Shown here: positions 15,337-21,118 of the stretch, piece after piece
How the letters are laid out: every line of letters begins with the position of its first letter
How positions within the stretch are numbered: the first letter of the stretch is position 1
Virus record (IMG/VR): IMGVR_UViG_3300021197_001212
Span: 1-21,162 of that record
Length of the DNA: 21,162 bases
Direction: 5' to 3' (one strand)
From: a virus
Made by a program: the position numbers and the translations under genes
The notes under the pieces: model-generated
What the model was told of the DNA's origin: nothing
The model's input: the letters and a program-made list of their open reading frames with translations, nothing else
Database searches by the model: none

Positions 15337-16536
15337 TCATCCTATTGTTATGTCCACATCAATATCAGGTTTCTCTATCTCAAACATATAGCTTGAATGT
15401 CTGCCGCCTTTTTTCTTAAATGTAATCATTTCCATACCAGCCTGTGAATTATAACCCATCGAAGCGTGCCATGAGTCAGGTGGCGGAAGTGCTGCGAATT
15501 TCTTAACGATAACCCCGCTGTCGGTTTCAAGTACGTCCTGATGATGAAAGTGTCCGACTGCCCACATTTTGTGTGTCGTTCTGCCCCATGCTTTATTCAT
15601 GTCCCTTGCCATCACCGCGGCTAGTTTAGCTGGCTTAATTTTATCACCGTGATTAACACCGATCAGCCACTTGCCAAATTCCAGATAGTGAAAGAAGCCA
15701 TCAGTCTGTAAAACATTTACACGCGGCTCATCTTCGTAGAAGAAGGAAAGCATTAATTGTACCGCTGGTGCAACGTCATTATTGTGGTTGCCCCTTGCGA
15801 CTACCACCACCACTTTTTTAAACTTCAATAACATAGCGTCAATAGCGTATCTCATTAACATAGCTGCTTCGCGCATGATTACATGGTGGCGAGTATCTAC
15901 ATCGACCTTAGTGCCTTTGTACGTTGTGTCTAAAGAACTATTAGCGTGCATAAAATCGCCCACGTCAACTAAAAGCCCTGTTTCTGAGCTAGGTGCAATG
16001 CTAATCAGGTTATCTACTGCGTCCCGCGTGTTTTTGATACAAATATCCATATCAAAATTACCACCGCGAGTTTCTTTGCCGTAGGCTTTCATGCCTAAAT
16101 GCGTGTCACCCATAAATATCGCTGATAATAGTTCTGGGTCGTGTTTGATTGCTTTTGCTAATTTTACTGGCTTCGCTTTGTCCATTTCCTCGCATAATCC
16201 TTGAGCGAACTCGGTTAGCTTTTCCTGTTCTGTGATTGCCTTGTCCGCTTCTGTCTTTACCCACTGGATTTTTAAATTACCAGCTTCATCATATAGGGTA
16301 GACACGCCTTTAATATGTAAACCTTCTGGTGCTGGCTTAGTCATGTCGTGTTCTGGTGAATAGCCACGTCGTGCAGCATTTTTTTGAACTTTTTGTAACA
16401 ACCGCTGGTTATTTCTGTGAGTTGTGCCTAAATATCTTGAAGCCGCCGACAAATTGCCGTTTGAAATAATTATTGCTTCTAAATATGCTTCTTGTGCTTT
16501 TGTTGCATATTGCTTTAAATCCTCGTAATACTTCAT
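15337..16536 (-). CDS. HTH-calcineurin-like metallophosphoesterase
   Basis: A 399-residue protein from ATG 16536, chosen over an in-frame ATG 15 bases earlier because GAGGGG lies at the right distance and the start then forms an ATGA overlap with the upstream stop. Residues about 14-57 look like a helix-turn-helix (NGNLSAASRYLGTTHRNNQR). The C-terminal phosphoesterase domain has all its metal motifs in order: GDTHLG (143-148), GDF (193-195), GNHNND (249-254), NHGDK (295-299) and GHFHH (328-332). Such enzymes cut phosphodiester or phosphomonoester bonds using two metals. Fusion to a DNA-binding-like domain, and neighbours such as ninG, suggest a DNA repair or recombination nuclease. Confidence 0.83.
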   Translation of the reverse strand: MKYYEDLKQYATKAQEAYLEAIIISNGNLSAASRYLGTTHRNNQRLLQKVQKNAARRGYSPEHDMTKPAPEGLHIKGVSTLYDEAGNLKIQWVKTEADKAITEQEKLTEFAQGLCEEMDKAKPVKLAKAIKHDPELLSAIFMGDTHLGMKAYGKETRGGNFDMDICIKNTRDAVDNLISIAPSSETGLLVDVGDFMHANSSLDTTYKGTKVDVDTRHHVIMREAAMLMRYAIDAMLLKFKKVVVVVARGNHNNDVAPAVQLMLSFFYEDEPRVNVLQTDGFFHYLEFGKWLIGVNHGDKIKPAKLAAVMARDMNKAWGRTTHKMWAVGHFHHQDVLETDSGVIVKKFAALPPPDSWHASMGYNSQAGMEMITFKKKGGRHSSYMFEIEKPDIDVDITIG

Positions 16537-16772
16537 TCGCACCCCTCGCAACTTAATGCGTAATTAGCATGATAAGCATCGACAAAACCTTTTTTATAAG
16601 CAGGTGGCGTTGGCGATGACCCGTCGTGCAGGTCTGTCAAAGAACCACCCGACTCAAACATTTGTTTGCCCGATTGGTAAAAGAATCCTTCCCATAACTC
16701 ATCAGTCAGAACACCTTTCAGGTTAGAAGTTAATTTAGCAATCTCTTTGCCCAGCTCATAATCATCAATCAT
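16533..16772 (-). CDS. Hypothetical protein of 79 residues
   Basis: No family recognised. It is acidic, with an N-terminal helix (DDYELGKEIAKLTSNLK), an aromatic segment (LWEGFFYQSGKQMFESGG) and the end HANYALSCEGCE, whose two close cysteines might bind metal or form a disulphide. It is linked by ATGA overlaps to ninG upstream and to the phosphoesterase downstream, so all three are probably made together. A small partner of one of these enzymes is a possible role. Confidence 0.68.
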   Translation of the reverse strand: MIDDYELGKEIAKLTSNLKGVLTDELWEGFFYQSGKQMFESGGSLTDLHDGSSPTPPAYKKGFVDAYHANYALSCEGCE

Positions 16773-17383
16773 ATCAATTCCTTTATCTCTTTGTTGAAAA
16801 GTTTACGCATTGATATTAGTTCTTCACCAGTCCATTTCTTAGTTCTGTCTATCTCGCAGTAGTCAATTATCTCTTGCGCCTTATTCTTTCCGAACCTAAT
16901 CTCCAGACCCTTTATATAACCATGTGTGGTTTTATTTCCGTTAATATTAGCTGATAAACCTGAATTACAATACCTATTACACTGAAGATAAGTGTTCATC
17001 TCGTCAAATCTTAACGCGCCCTGACTGCCGACTGTTTTAAAATGACCGCAACACCAGTCCATATCCTCTTTGCCGCACGATATACAGTACGGCTTTAGCC
17101 CTCGATCAGCAAACCATTTATATTCTTGTAGTTTCCTTAGTCTATTAAATACTGCCTGAGTTACTTTTAACTGATAAGATACGTCGTGTGTGACCACTTT
17201 CTTTTTAAACGCCTTGTCTCTAGCAACCTTTTCTTTATGAGCCTTTTGGCAAAGTTTGTCATGGTCTTTTTGCCATTGTTGTTTGATTAAAATATCTCGA
17301 CATTTATCTGAGCAAAGCCAGCCGATAGGATATTGCCTGCCCTCTGCCGATCTAACCCCGCATTGCTTACACTTTTTAGCCAC
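16769..17383 (-). CDS. ninG: NinG-like recombination protein
   Basis: A 204-residue, very basic protein matching lambda NinG (Rap) in length and layout. It has an N-terminal zinc ribbon (Cys5, Cys8, Cys24, Cys28), a long basic helix (about 35-95), then the core CISCGKED (Cys100, Cys103), CCGHF (His114), LRFDEMN and QCNRYCN (Cys135, Cys139), ending in a helix with WTGEELISMRKLF. Lambda Rap is a structure-specific endonuclease acting on recombination intermediates. Here Asn/His in the GHF...LRF...N order is kept, so activity is likely. Its stop overlaps the next start (ATGA). Confidence 0.9.
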   Translation of the reverse strand: MAKKCKQCGVRSAEGRQYPIGWLCSDKCRDILIKQQWQKDHDKLCQKAHKEKVARDKAFKKKVVTHDVSYQLKVTQAVFNRLRKLQEYKWFADRGLKPYCISCGKEDMDWCCGHFKTVGSQGALRFDEMNTYLQCNRYCNSGLSANINGNKTTHGYIKGLEIRFGKNKAQEIIDYCEIDRTKKWTGEELISMRKLFNKEIKELI

Positions 17384-17411
17384 TTATTCCCCTTAATGCC
17401 TTGTTATGGGC

Positions 17412-17606
17412 CTACTTTACTTTGCAAACAATCGCTCTTGTTTCACTTGTAAAGCCGTTAAACAATTGAACGGGCTGCATCCCTGCATCCTCACATTCCT
17501 TAACAGCCTCAACAACTTCTGATGTAGTCATGTCGCTGCAACCGGCACATAACAAGGCAATCAAAAGGATGCCCAACCTGTAGTTTGTTTTCTGAAATTT
17601 CATCAT
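17412..17606 (-). CDS. Small predicted lipoprotein
   Basis: A 64-residue protein with a signal peptide for lipid attachment: basic start (KFQKTNYR), hydrophobic stretch LGILLIALL, and a lipobox-like LCAGC with Cys23 as the lipidated residue. Cys at position -3 is unusual for the lipobox but the rest fits. Ser at +2 would favour outer-membrane sorting in a gammaproteobacterium. The mature part has two more cysteines (38 and 61) that could form a disulphide in the periplasm. It has two adjacent ATG starts with AAGGTGG upstream. It lies far from any lysis gene, so it is less likely an Rz1 spanin and more likely an exclusion or conversion factor. Confidence 0.68.
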   Translation of the reverse strand: MMKFQKTNYRLGILLIALLCAGCSDMTTSEVVEAVKECEDAGMQPVQLFNGFTSETRAIVCKVK

Positions 17607-17626
17607 GCCACCTTTTATTTAATACG

Positions 17627-17797
17627 TTATGCACGAAGTTTAGCTTTACACCCTAGCAGCACAATTTTAAATAATTCCGGCTTATTCTTTGCCCAGTTGC
17701 CGAGTGTTTGCAAACTTTGACCGGTCATCTCTGCAACATGGGATAGGCTTTTAAGACCCTCCGCTTTTGCTTGTGCTGCTGGTGTCTTGTCATTCAT
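17627..17797 (-). CDS. Small HTH-like protein
   Basis: A 56-residue protein starting at ATG 17797, which overlaps the upstream stop region, in preference to an earlier in-frame start at 17824 that would overlap the preceding gene by 35 bases. The sequence GLKSLSHVAEMTGQSLQTLGNW reads as a helix-turn-helix, followed by KNKPELFKIVLLGCKAKL. Proteins with an SLxxVAxxTGQSxQTLxNWxKNKPxLF pattern are common small phage HTH proteins. It may be a transcriptional or DNA-adaptor factor for this operon; no target can be named. Confidence 0.65.
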   Translation of the reverse strand: MNDKTPAAQAKAEGLKSLSHVAEMTGQSLQTLGNWAKNKPELFKIVLLGCKAKLRA

Positions 17798-18002
17798 AAC
17801 GGAATCCGTTCGCAATCGGCGCATTGAAAGTGACTTTAACTATCCCATTTCTGTGGGTATCTCCTTTATAACTATACCCCATAAACCCGCGCGTCAAGTG
17901 AGTGCTAGATACGGTTTCTAATTCCCCGCTTATCTCCACGGTGTCACCATTTTTTAAGTCAGCGATAGGTACTATTTTTCTAGCCAAATTGGAGGCACCC
18001 AC
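17790..18002 (-). CDS. Small hypothetical protein of 70 residues
   Basis: Starts at a GTG (18000-18002) that overlaps the upstream TAG by one base, with GGTGG as ribosome site. The product is a small beta-rich protein: IVPIADLKNGDTVEISGELE, then a variable loop (SSTHLTRGFMGYSYKGD) and IVKVTFNAPIANG. The KNGDTVxISGxLExV part resembles an OB-like barrel, which could bind single strands, but this is inferred from pattern only. Its end overlaps the HTH-like gene by 8 bases. Confidence 0.62.
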   Translation of the reverse strand: MGASNLARKIVPIADLKNGDTVEISGELETVSSTHLTRGFMGYSYKGDTHRNGIVKVTFNAPIANGFRYE

Positions 18003-18154
18003 TAGAGCGCCACCAATGTAATAACAACCTCTTCACCGTAGAAAGCTTCGTTTGCCAATTTCTTGCCAAATGAACGAGCGCCTTTTTCTGTTTTATAAAC
18101 GTCATAGCTAATAGTTCCGGTTTCGCCTGTTACTGTAACTTTAAAATCTTTCAT
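18002..18154 (-). CDS. Small hypothetical protein of 50 residues, first gene of the 18.2 kb operon
   Basis: An open frame with ATG at 18154, GGAG 8 bases upstream, and a stop at 18002-18004 overlapping the next GTG start. The product reads MKDFKVTVTGETGTISYDVY, then KTEKGARSFGKKLANEAFYG and EEVVITLVAL. The order beta hairpin, helix, strand is plausible for a small folded domain, and the motif GARSFGKKLANEAF is seen in small phage proteins of unknown role. It lies directly downstream of a strong promoter, so it should be abundant early or mid infection. Confidence 0.68.
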   Translation of the reverse strand: MKDFKVTVTGETGTISYDVYKTEKGARSFGKKLANEAFYGEEVVITLVAL

Positions 18155-18193
18155 TGCTTTGTCTCCGCTGTTGTTTGCCTTAACTTGTAAACA

Positions 18194-18221
18194 ATTATAG
18201 CAAACTATTTTAAGGATGCAA
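18194..18221 (-). promoter_or_regulatory. Strong promoter for the 18.2 kb operon with operator at the start site
   Basis: TTGCAT (18216-18221), a 16-base spacer and a perfect TATAAT (18194-18199) with extended TGC in front. The sequence TGTTTACAAGTTAA follows the -10 directly and matches the operator at the right-end switch. Twelve-base direct repeats AAACTATTTTAA lie at 18202-18213 and 18232-18243, 30 bases apart. The remaining intergenic part (18155-18297) also holds a 6-bp hairpin after the upstream gene and nothing else I can see. Confidence 0.7.
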
Positions 18222-18297
18222 GGATTATTTTAAACTATTTTAAACAAAAGCACACAACCAAGCAACTCAGACCCTCAACCGCTGCGCGGCTAAAGAA

Positions 18298-18657
18298 TTA
18301 TTTATATTTATCTGGATTAATATCATATTCATTCAACAACTGTGTTTCTCGTGAGTGCCATTCCTGGGTGACGCCTGTTAGCTTTGCGATGTGGTCGTGG
18401 AATACTTTCCAACAATCTTGCATTTCTACCGTTGTTAGCTCCGATGATGTTTTGCCGTACAGTGCCTCAGTCACTAGATCGAAAGTTAGTTTAATATTAT
18501 GCTCAGTCCACGGAAGCGGCACTCCCTTTTTTAATGCTTCTTCGATAAACTGCCGATAGTCATACCCAGCGTCATTCAGCTTAGCGGCATACTCGCGCAA
18601 GGTCGGATGCAGTGCATTATTTTGAGCTTCGGTTCTAGGCTTTTTCTCTTTAATCAT
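18298..18657 (-). CDS. Conserved phage protein, NinB-like in start pattern, unknown
   Basis: A 119-residue protein. The beginning RTEAQNNALHPTLREYAAKLNDAGYD and the later VPLPWTEHNIKLTFDLVTEALYGKTSSELT belong to a pattern I recall from many phage early regions: Q-N-x-x-LH, LNxAG, PWT, then a helix and GKxSxxEL. The role of that family is not known to me. The QN motif near the start is also found in lambda NinB (Orf), a recombination mediator, but the rest does not match NinB, so the name is not applied. It overlaps a small upstream gene by 4 bases and ends before the 18.2 kb promoter. Confidence 0.72.
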   Translation of the reverse strand: MIKEKKPRTEAQNNALHPTLREYAAKLNDAGYDYRQFIEEALKKGVPLPWTEHNIKLTFDLVTEALYGKTSSELTTVEMQDCWKVFHDHIAKLTGVTQEWHSRETQLLNEYDINPDKYK

Positions 18658-18737
18658 CGTTTATCCTTCAATTCATTTAATGCCGCCCTCAAATGCTCGT
18701 CAGGCGACGATTTAAGCATACCCCTTATCTCGGGCAT
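18654..18737 (-). CDS. Very small open frame of 27 codons between two early genes
   Basis: ATG at 18737, stop at 18654 forming an ATGA overlap with the following gene. The product (MPEIRGMLKSSPDEHLRAAL, then NELKDKR) is a plausible amphipathic helix and fills the only gap in this tightly packed stretch. The second Met (codon 7) lies very close to an AAGGGG. There is no strong ribosome site for the first Met. The evidence is position and composition only. Confidence 0.4.
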   Translation of the reverse strand: MPEIRGMLKSSPDEHLRAALNELKDKR

Positions 18738-18888
18738 AGGTTTTTGTTTTTAACAGCGTAGCGGCTGTCTTACGAGCTTCAAACCGCAGATAGCATGATA
18801 ATTTATGATCTATTATCGTCTGCATCTCTTCTTTTGTGAGTTTAGCTAGGTTAATGAATTTCACCTTCCCTCTCTTTGCTAGGTTCAT
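18712..18888 (-). CDS. Small hypothetical protein of 58 residues
   Basis: ATG at 18888 shares one base with the stop of the upstream zinc-ribbon gene (TGATG), a typical coupling. The product is basic and helical: MNLAKRGKVKFINLAKLTKE, then EMQTIIDHKLSCYLRFEARK and TAATLLKTKTYARDKGYA. No family is recognised. It may bind DNA or a partner protein by charge. The 3' end overlaps the next small frame by 26 bases. Confidence 0.58.
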   Translation of the reverse strand: MNLAKRGKVKFINLAKLTKEEMQTIIDHKLSCYLRFEARKTAATLLKTKTYARDKGYA

Positions 18889-19115
18889 CAATGACTCCCC
18901 GAATATTCTTCAGGAGTTTTAAAGTCATCGTTTAAGTATTGTTTCTTTGCCTTTCTTGCTTTTTTTGCAGTTTCTAAAACTCCAGCTCTACTTGAGTGCT
19001 TTGCCGCTTTCTCACCACATGTTATACACTGAGGACGCTTCTTAATTCTGCCAGTTACGAATAACTCATTTTTCTTGTAGCGACCACAGCCGCCGCAGTA
19101 TTTTTCGTTTCTCAT
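18888..19115 (-). CDS. Small zinc-finger protein, unknown
   Basis: A 75-residue basic protein with two CxxC pairs (Cys7-Cys10 in YCGGCG and Cys30-Cys33 in QCITCG) separated by 19 residues, which fits a treble-clef or zinc-ribbon knuckle of the HNH-associated type. After the finger comes a strongly basic helix (AAKHSSRAGVLETAKKARKAK). No HNH catalytic residues follow, so it is probably a DNA- or RNA-binding accessory protein. It begins 2 bases after the preceding stop and has AACGAG-like sequence in front. Confidence 0.66.
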   Translation of the reverse strand: MRNEKYCGGCGRYKKNELFVTGRIKKRPQCITCGEKAAKHSSRAGVLETAKKARKAKKQYLNDDFKTPEEYSGSH

Positions 19116-19117
19116 AA

Positions 19118-19675
19118 CTAACTCGCTTGCCAGTGATTAGCGCAATACCAAGTATATGAACCTTTTTGGCTCGAAGTCATAGCACCAGCTTTATGACAAT
19201 GACCTACCGCGCACTTGCTGTTGTGTCCGTGAGCAATAGATCGTATGCGACCTAAACGTTTATCTTGTGCTATTAACGCATCGTGCTTGGCTATTAATTC
19301 CTGCATTTCTTCGCTTGTTCTGCCTTCGGCTTTCTTAGCTTTTGCCAGTTCTGATATTGGGTTAATGTTATGCGTTGGAGCTGGTAGAGCGGCTTGACGT
19401 TCTTTCTCCGATAGTTCTTGCTGTTCACGATTAGCTTTCATTTTCATTGCGTGAATTGCTTTTAGCGCGTCAACAATATCGGCGGGCTTGGGTGTGAACT
19501 TACATTCTATGGCGTGCTTACCGAACGCAGCCTTAATGTCGTTTAATTCAAATCCTCTTAACAGTTTCCACCATATTTCCTTTACTTCCCGCGATGGCTT
19601 GTCTTTGCCAAATAATGCAAAGTTAGTATCGAGCAACTTAACAAACTCTTGACCTGTTTCTGCTGAATTATCCAT
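19118..19675 (-). CDS. Probable helicase-loader / replication accessory protein
   Basis: A 185-residue protein placed right after the replication protein, the position of lambda P or of phage helicase loaders. Residues 1-70 form a small helical domain (EFVKLLDTNFALFGKDKPSR, then IWWKLLRGFELNDIKAAFGK, then CKFTPKPADIVDAL) of the type found at the N-terminus of G39P-like loader-inhibitors. A charged helix follows. The C-terminus has Cys155, His159, Cys160, His161, Cys178 and His181, able to bind zinc. The role, bringing the host DnaB helicase to the origin, is inferred from position and the N-terminal pattern. It overlaps the upstream gene by 8 bases. Confidence 0.68.
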   Translation of the reverse strand: MDNSAETGQEFVKLLDTNFALFGKDKPSREVKEIWWKLLRGFELNDIKAAFGKHAIECKFTPKPADIVDALKAIHAMKMKANREQQELSEKERQAALPAPTHNINPISELAKAKKAEGRTSEEMQELIAKHDALIAQDKRLGRIRSIAHGHNSKCAVGHCHKAGAMTSSQKGSYTWYCANHWQAS

Positions 19676-20444
19676 TTAACTTCTCCTGTTTAATATCTAA
19701 GATTGAGCCGTTCATGAAAGACAAATCAGTTTCAAGCCCTGTTTCTGTCTCGATAAAGCCTTCTAGCTTTTCACCTGTCCGGCAAATTAACTCAATATCA
19801 TTGAACGCTTTATTCCTGTCGTTTTGACCCATCGAAAAAGCGTCTTTACTGCATCCGTTGATCGCTGATTTTATTTGTTCTGGCGTATAGCCGTCCTTCA
19901 ATCGGTTTTTGATGGCTGTTGCTCGCTTAGGTGTGAGTTTAGTTAATGCGCTTGGTTTACTCATAACGTTTAGCCAGTAATTAAATATCAATGTCACATT
20001 ATCGGGATTGGCTTTAGCCAATGGTTTTGACTTATCTTTGTTCTTTATTGGTTTATGGTTATTGGTTAATGGTTTATGGTTAGGTGACGGCTCGTTCACG
20101 TCCTGTACACGCTTCGTGCTTTTTTCTTTACGCTTCGTTTCTCTTTCTATTGCTATTCGCTTATTTGTAACTGCGGTTTTATGATAATTGGCAAGCTCTT
20201 CTCGTATTCGGTCTTGCACATAAGCACCATCTTTAAAGGTAAAAAACTTAGTTAGCACAAATTTAACCGCCTCAATTTCCTCAGTGCTTGAAGCCCATGA
20301 CCAATCAATCGCTTCATCAGCCGTTGGGAATCTTTCTCGGTCATAACACGCGTCAATTAATAGCGTGTACGCTCCGTGCTGAAGCATGGATAATCGCCCT
20401 GCTTTCTTTGCGTAGTCGCCTATATTCTTTTTGTAGTAATGCAT
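19668..20444 (-). CDS. DUF1376 (YdaU-like) replication protein
   Basis: A 258-residue protein. Residues 1-95 are a DUF1376 domain: HYYKKNIGDYAKKAGRLSML, then GAYTLLIDACYDRERFPTAD and EIEAVKFVLTKFFT, ending YVQDRIREELANY. A basic linker (about 100-145) holds PNHKPLTNNHKPIKNK, encoded by heptamer repeats. The C-terminal domain (NYWLNVMSKPSALTKLTPKRA, then IKSAINGCSKDAFSMGQND and FNDIELICRTGEKLEGFI) is typical of phage replisome proteins. This layout matches lambda O: origin-binding N-terminus, linker with origin DNA, helicase-contact C-terminus. The start ATG 20444 follows GGGGG by 6 bases, just below an intrinsic terminator. Confidence 0.82.
   Translation of the reverse strand: MHYYKKNIGDYAKKAGRLSMLQHGAYTLLIDACYDRERFPTADEAIDWSWASSTEEIEAVKFVLTKFFTFKDGAYVQDRIREELANYHKTAVTNKRIAIERETKRKEKSTKRVQDVNEPSPNHKPLTNNHKPIKNKDKSKPLAKANPDNVTLIFNYWLNVMSKPSALTKLTPKRATAIKNRLKDGYTPEQIKSAINGCSKDAFSMGQNDRNKAFNDIELICRTGEKLEGFIETETGLETDLSFMNGSILDIKQEKLNG
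20047..20081. repeat. Five tandem 7-bp repeats inside the replication gene, candidate origin
   Basis: On the plus strand ATTGGTT, TATGGTT, ATTGGTT, AATGGTT and TATGGTT follow each other without gaps, consensus WWTGGTT. They lie in the linker part of the DUF1376 gene, as the lambda iterons lie inside O. The flanks are AT-rich upstream on the plus strand (TTTATTG) and mixed downstream. Confidence 0.75.
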
Positions 20445-20457
20445 TTACTGCCCCCAT

Positions 20458-20527
20458 AAAAAAAGCCCCTTGAATCTAAGTGTTCGCACGGGACAACAAA
20501 ATAAATCCCCACTTAGACTCAAAGAGC
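20458..20527 (-). terminator. Intrinsic terminator before the replication gene
   Basis: An 18-base arm at 20510-20527 pairs fully, counting G-U, with the arm at 20465-20482, and a run of seven T (20458-20464) follows on the minus strand. The 27-base loop contains a second small stem (GGGA with TCCC). It stands 14 bases ahead of the replication gene start, so read-through or antitermination is needed to express the operon from upstream. Confidence 0.85.
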
Positions 20528-20547
20528 CGTTTAACATTTTGTTTATT

Positions 20548-20580
20548 ATCTCAACAGGTGCGAAACTGGTTACTTGAGAT
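20548..20580 (-). ncRNA. Leader stem-loop upstream of the terminator
   Basis: ATCTCAA (20574-20580) pairs with TTGAGAT (20548-20554), and CAG with CTG extends it past a bulge. The apical loop TTTCGCAC is complementary over 7 bases to GTGCGAA (20483-20489) in the terminator loop. With the promoter at 20587-20615 this gives a transcript of roughly 120 bases made of two interacting hairpins. Confidence 0.6.
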
Positions 20581-20586
20581 ATAATC

Positions 20587-20615
20587 ATTATACTACAAAT
20601 TATTTATTTTGCCAA
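20587..20615 (-). promoter_or_regulatory. Strong sigma-70 promoter ahead of the leader RNA
   Basis: TTGGCA (20610-20615), exactly 17 bases, then perfect TATAAT (20587-20592) on the minus strand. The -35 overlaps the last codons of the HTH_39 gene. Transcription would start near 20580, at the base of the first leader hairpin. Confidence 0.75.
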
Positions 20616-20804
20616 ACTATACTTAGCTACGCGGGTATGTTTGCCGACCTGTACCATCTCTTTATTAATAGCTATACACTCTATATGCTTTAAATCTGCT
20701 ATTCGTTGAGCAAGTGACAAACAACCGAACATAGATAAGGCTTGCTTTGGCGTTATAGTCTTACCCCGCTTTAAATAGTTTAATATTTCAGATCGTTGGC
20801 TCAT
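20604..20804 (-). CDS. Small helix-turn-helix protein, HTH_39 type
   Basis: A 66-residue protein with the pattern SQRSEILNYLKRGKTITPKQ, then ALSMFGCLSLAQRIADLK and a C-terminal beta hairpin VQVGKHTRVAKYSLAK. This is the winged-helix family HTH_39 that is common in early regions of temperate phages. The recognition helix would be LAQRIADLKH. It follows the Cro-like gene by 9 bases with AAGGGG as ribosome site, in the position of lambda cII, so a regulator of the early operon or lysogeny decision is plausible. Confidence 0.8.
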   Translation of the reverse strand: MSQRSEILNYLKRGKTITPKQALSMFGCLSLAQRIADLKHIECIAINKEMVQVGKHTRVAKYSLAK

Positions 20805-20813
20805 TTAAACCCC

Positions 20814-20987
20814 TTATTTAGTAGTTATCAGATAGTCGCTAATTTTCTTGACCATTTCCCAACTTATATTTGGATGCTGACCGTTGGCTATGTGTGACAA
20901 ATAAACCCTGGTCACAGGAATGTTTCTAGCGACTTCACTTAAATTGCGCGTTTTTAATTCTTTAACCATTTCATCTCTTGTTAACAT
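20814..20987 (-). CDS. Cro-like repressor (XRE-type HTH)
   Basis: A 57-residue protein starting at ATG 20987 with AAGGG 7 bases upstream. The sequence MLTRDEMVKELKTRNLSEVA leads into a clear helix-turn-helix: SEVARNIPVTRVYLSHIANGQ, followed by PNISWEMVKKISDYL, the usual third and fourth helices of XRE regulators. It is the first gene of the leftward transcript, faces an operator-rich divergent region, and has the size of Cro proteins. It should bind the GTTTACA sites and repress the divergent lysogeny promoter. Confidence 0.82.
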   Translation of the reverse strand: MLTRDEMVKELKTRNLSEVARNIPVTRVYLSHIANGQHPNISWEMVKKISDYLITTK

Positions 20988-21018
20988 TTTTAGCCCTTAT
21001 TCGTATTTAGAAGTTTAC

Positions 21019-21046
21019 ATTATAACCATAACTGTTTACAATTCAA
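21019..21046 (-). promoter_or_regulatory. Early leftward promoter for the Cro-like operon
   Basis: TTGAAT (21041-21046), 16-base spacer, perfect TATAAT (21019-21024) on the minus strand. One GTTTACA site lies in the spacer and one overlaps the -10 end, so repressor binding would block it. Confidence 0.65.
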
Positions 21047-21090
21047 GTATCAATTTAAATAAAACATTTTAAAAATAAATGAAATAATTG

Positions 21091-21118
21091 TTTACATTCC
21101 CTGTAATGCGTGTATATT
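21091..21118 (+). promoter_or_regulatory. Rightward promoter for the truncated plus-strand gene
   Basis: TTTACA (21091-21096), 16-base spacer, TATATT (21113-21118). Both elements overlap operator-like sites. The start would fall near 21125, about 24 bases before the ATG at 21149. Confidence 0.5.
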
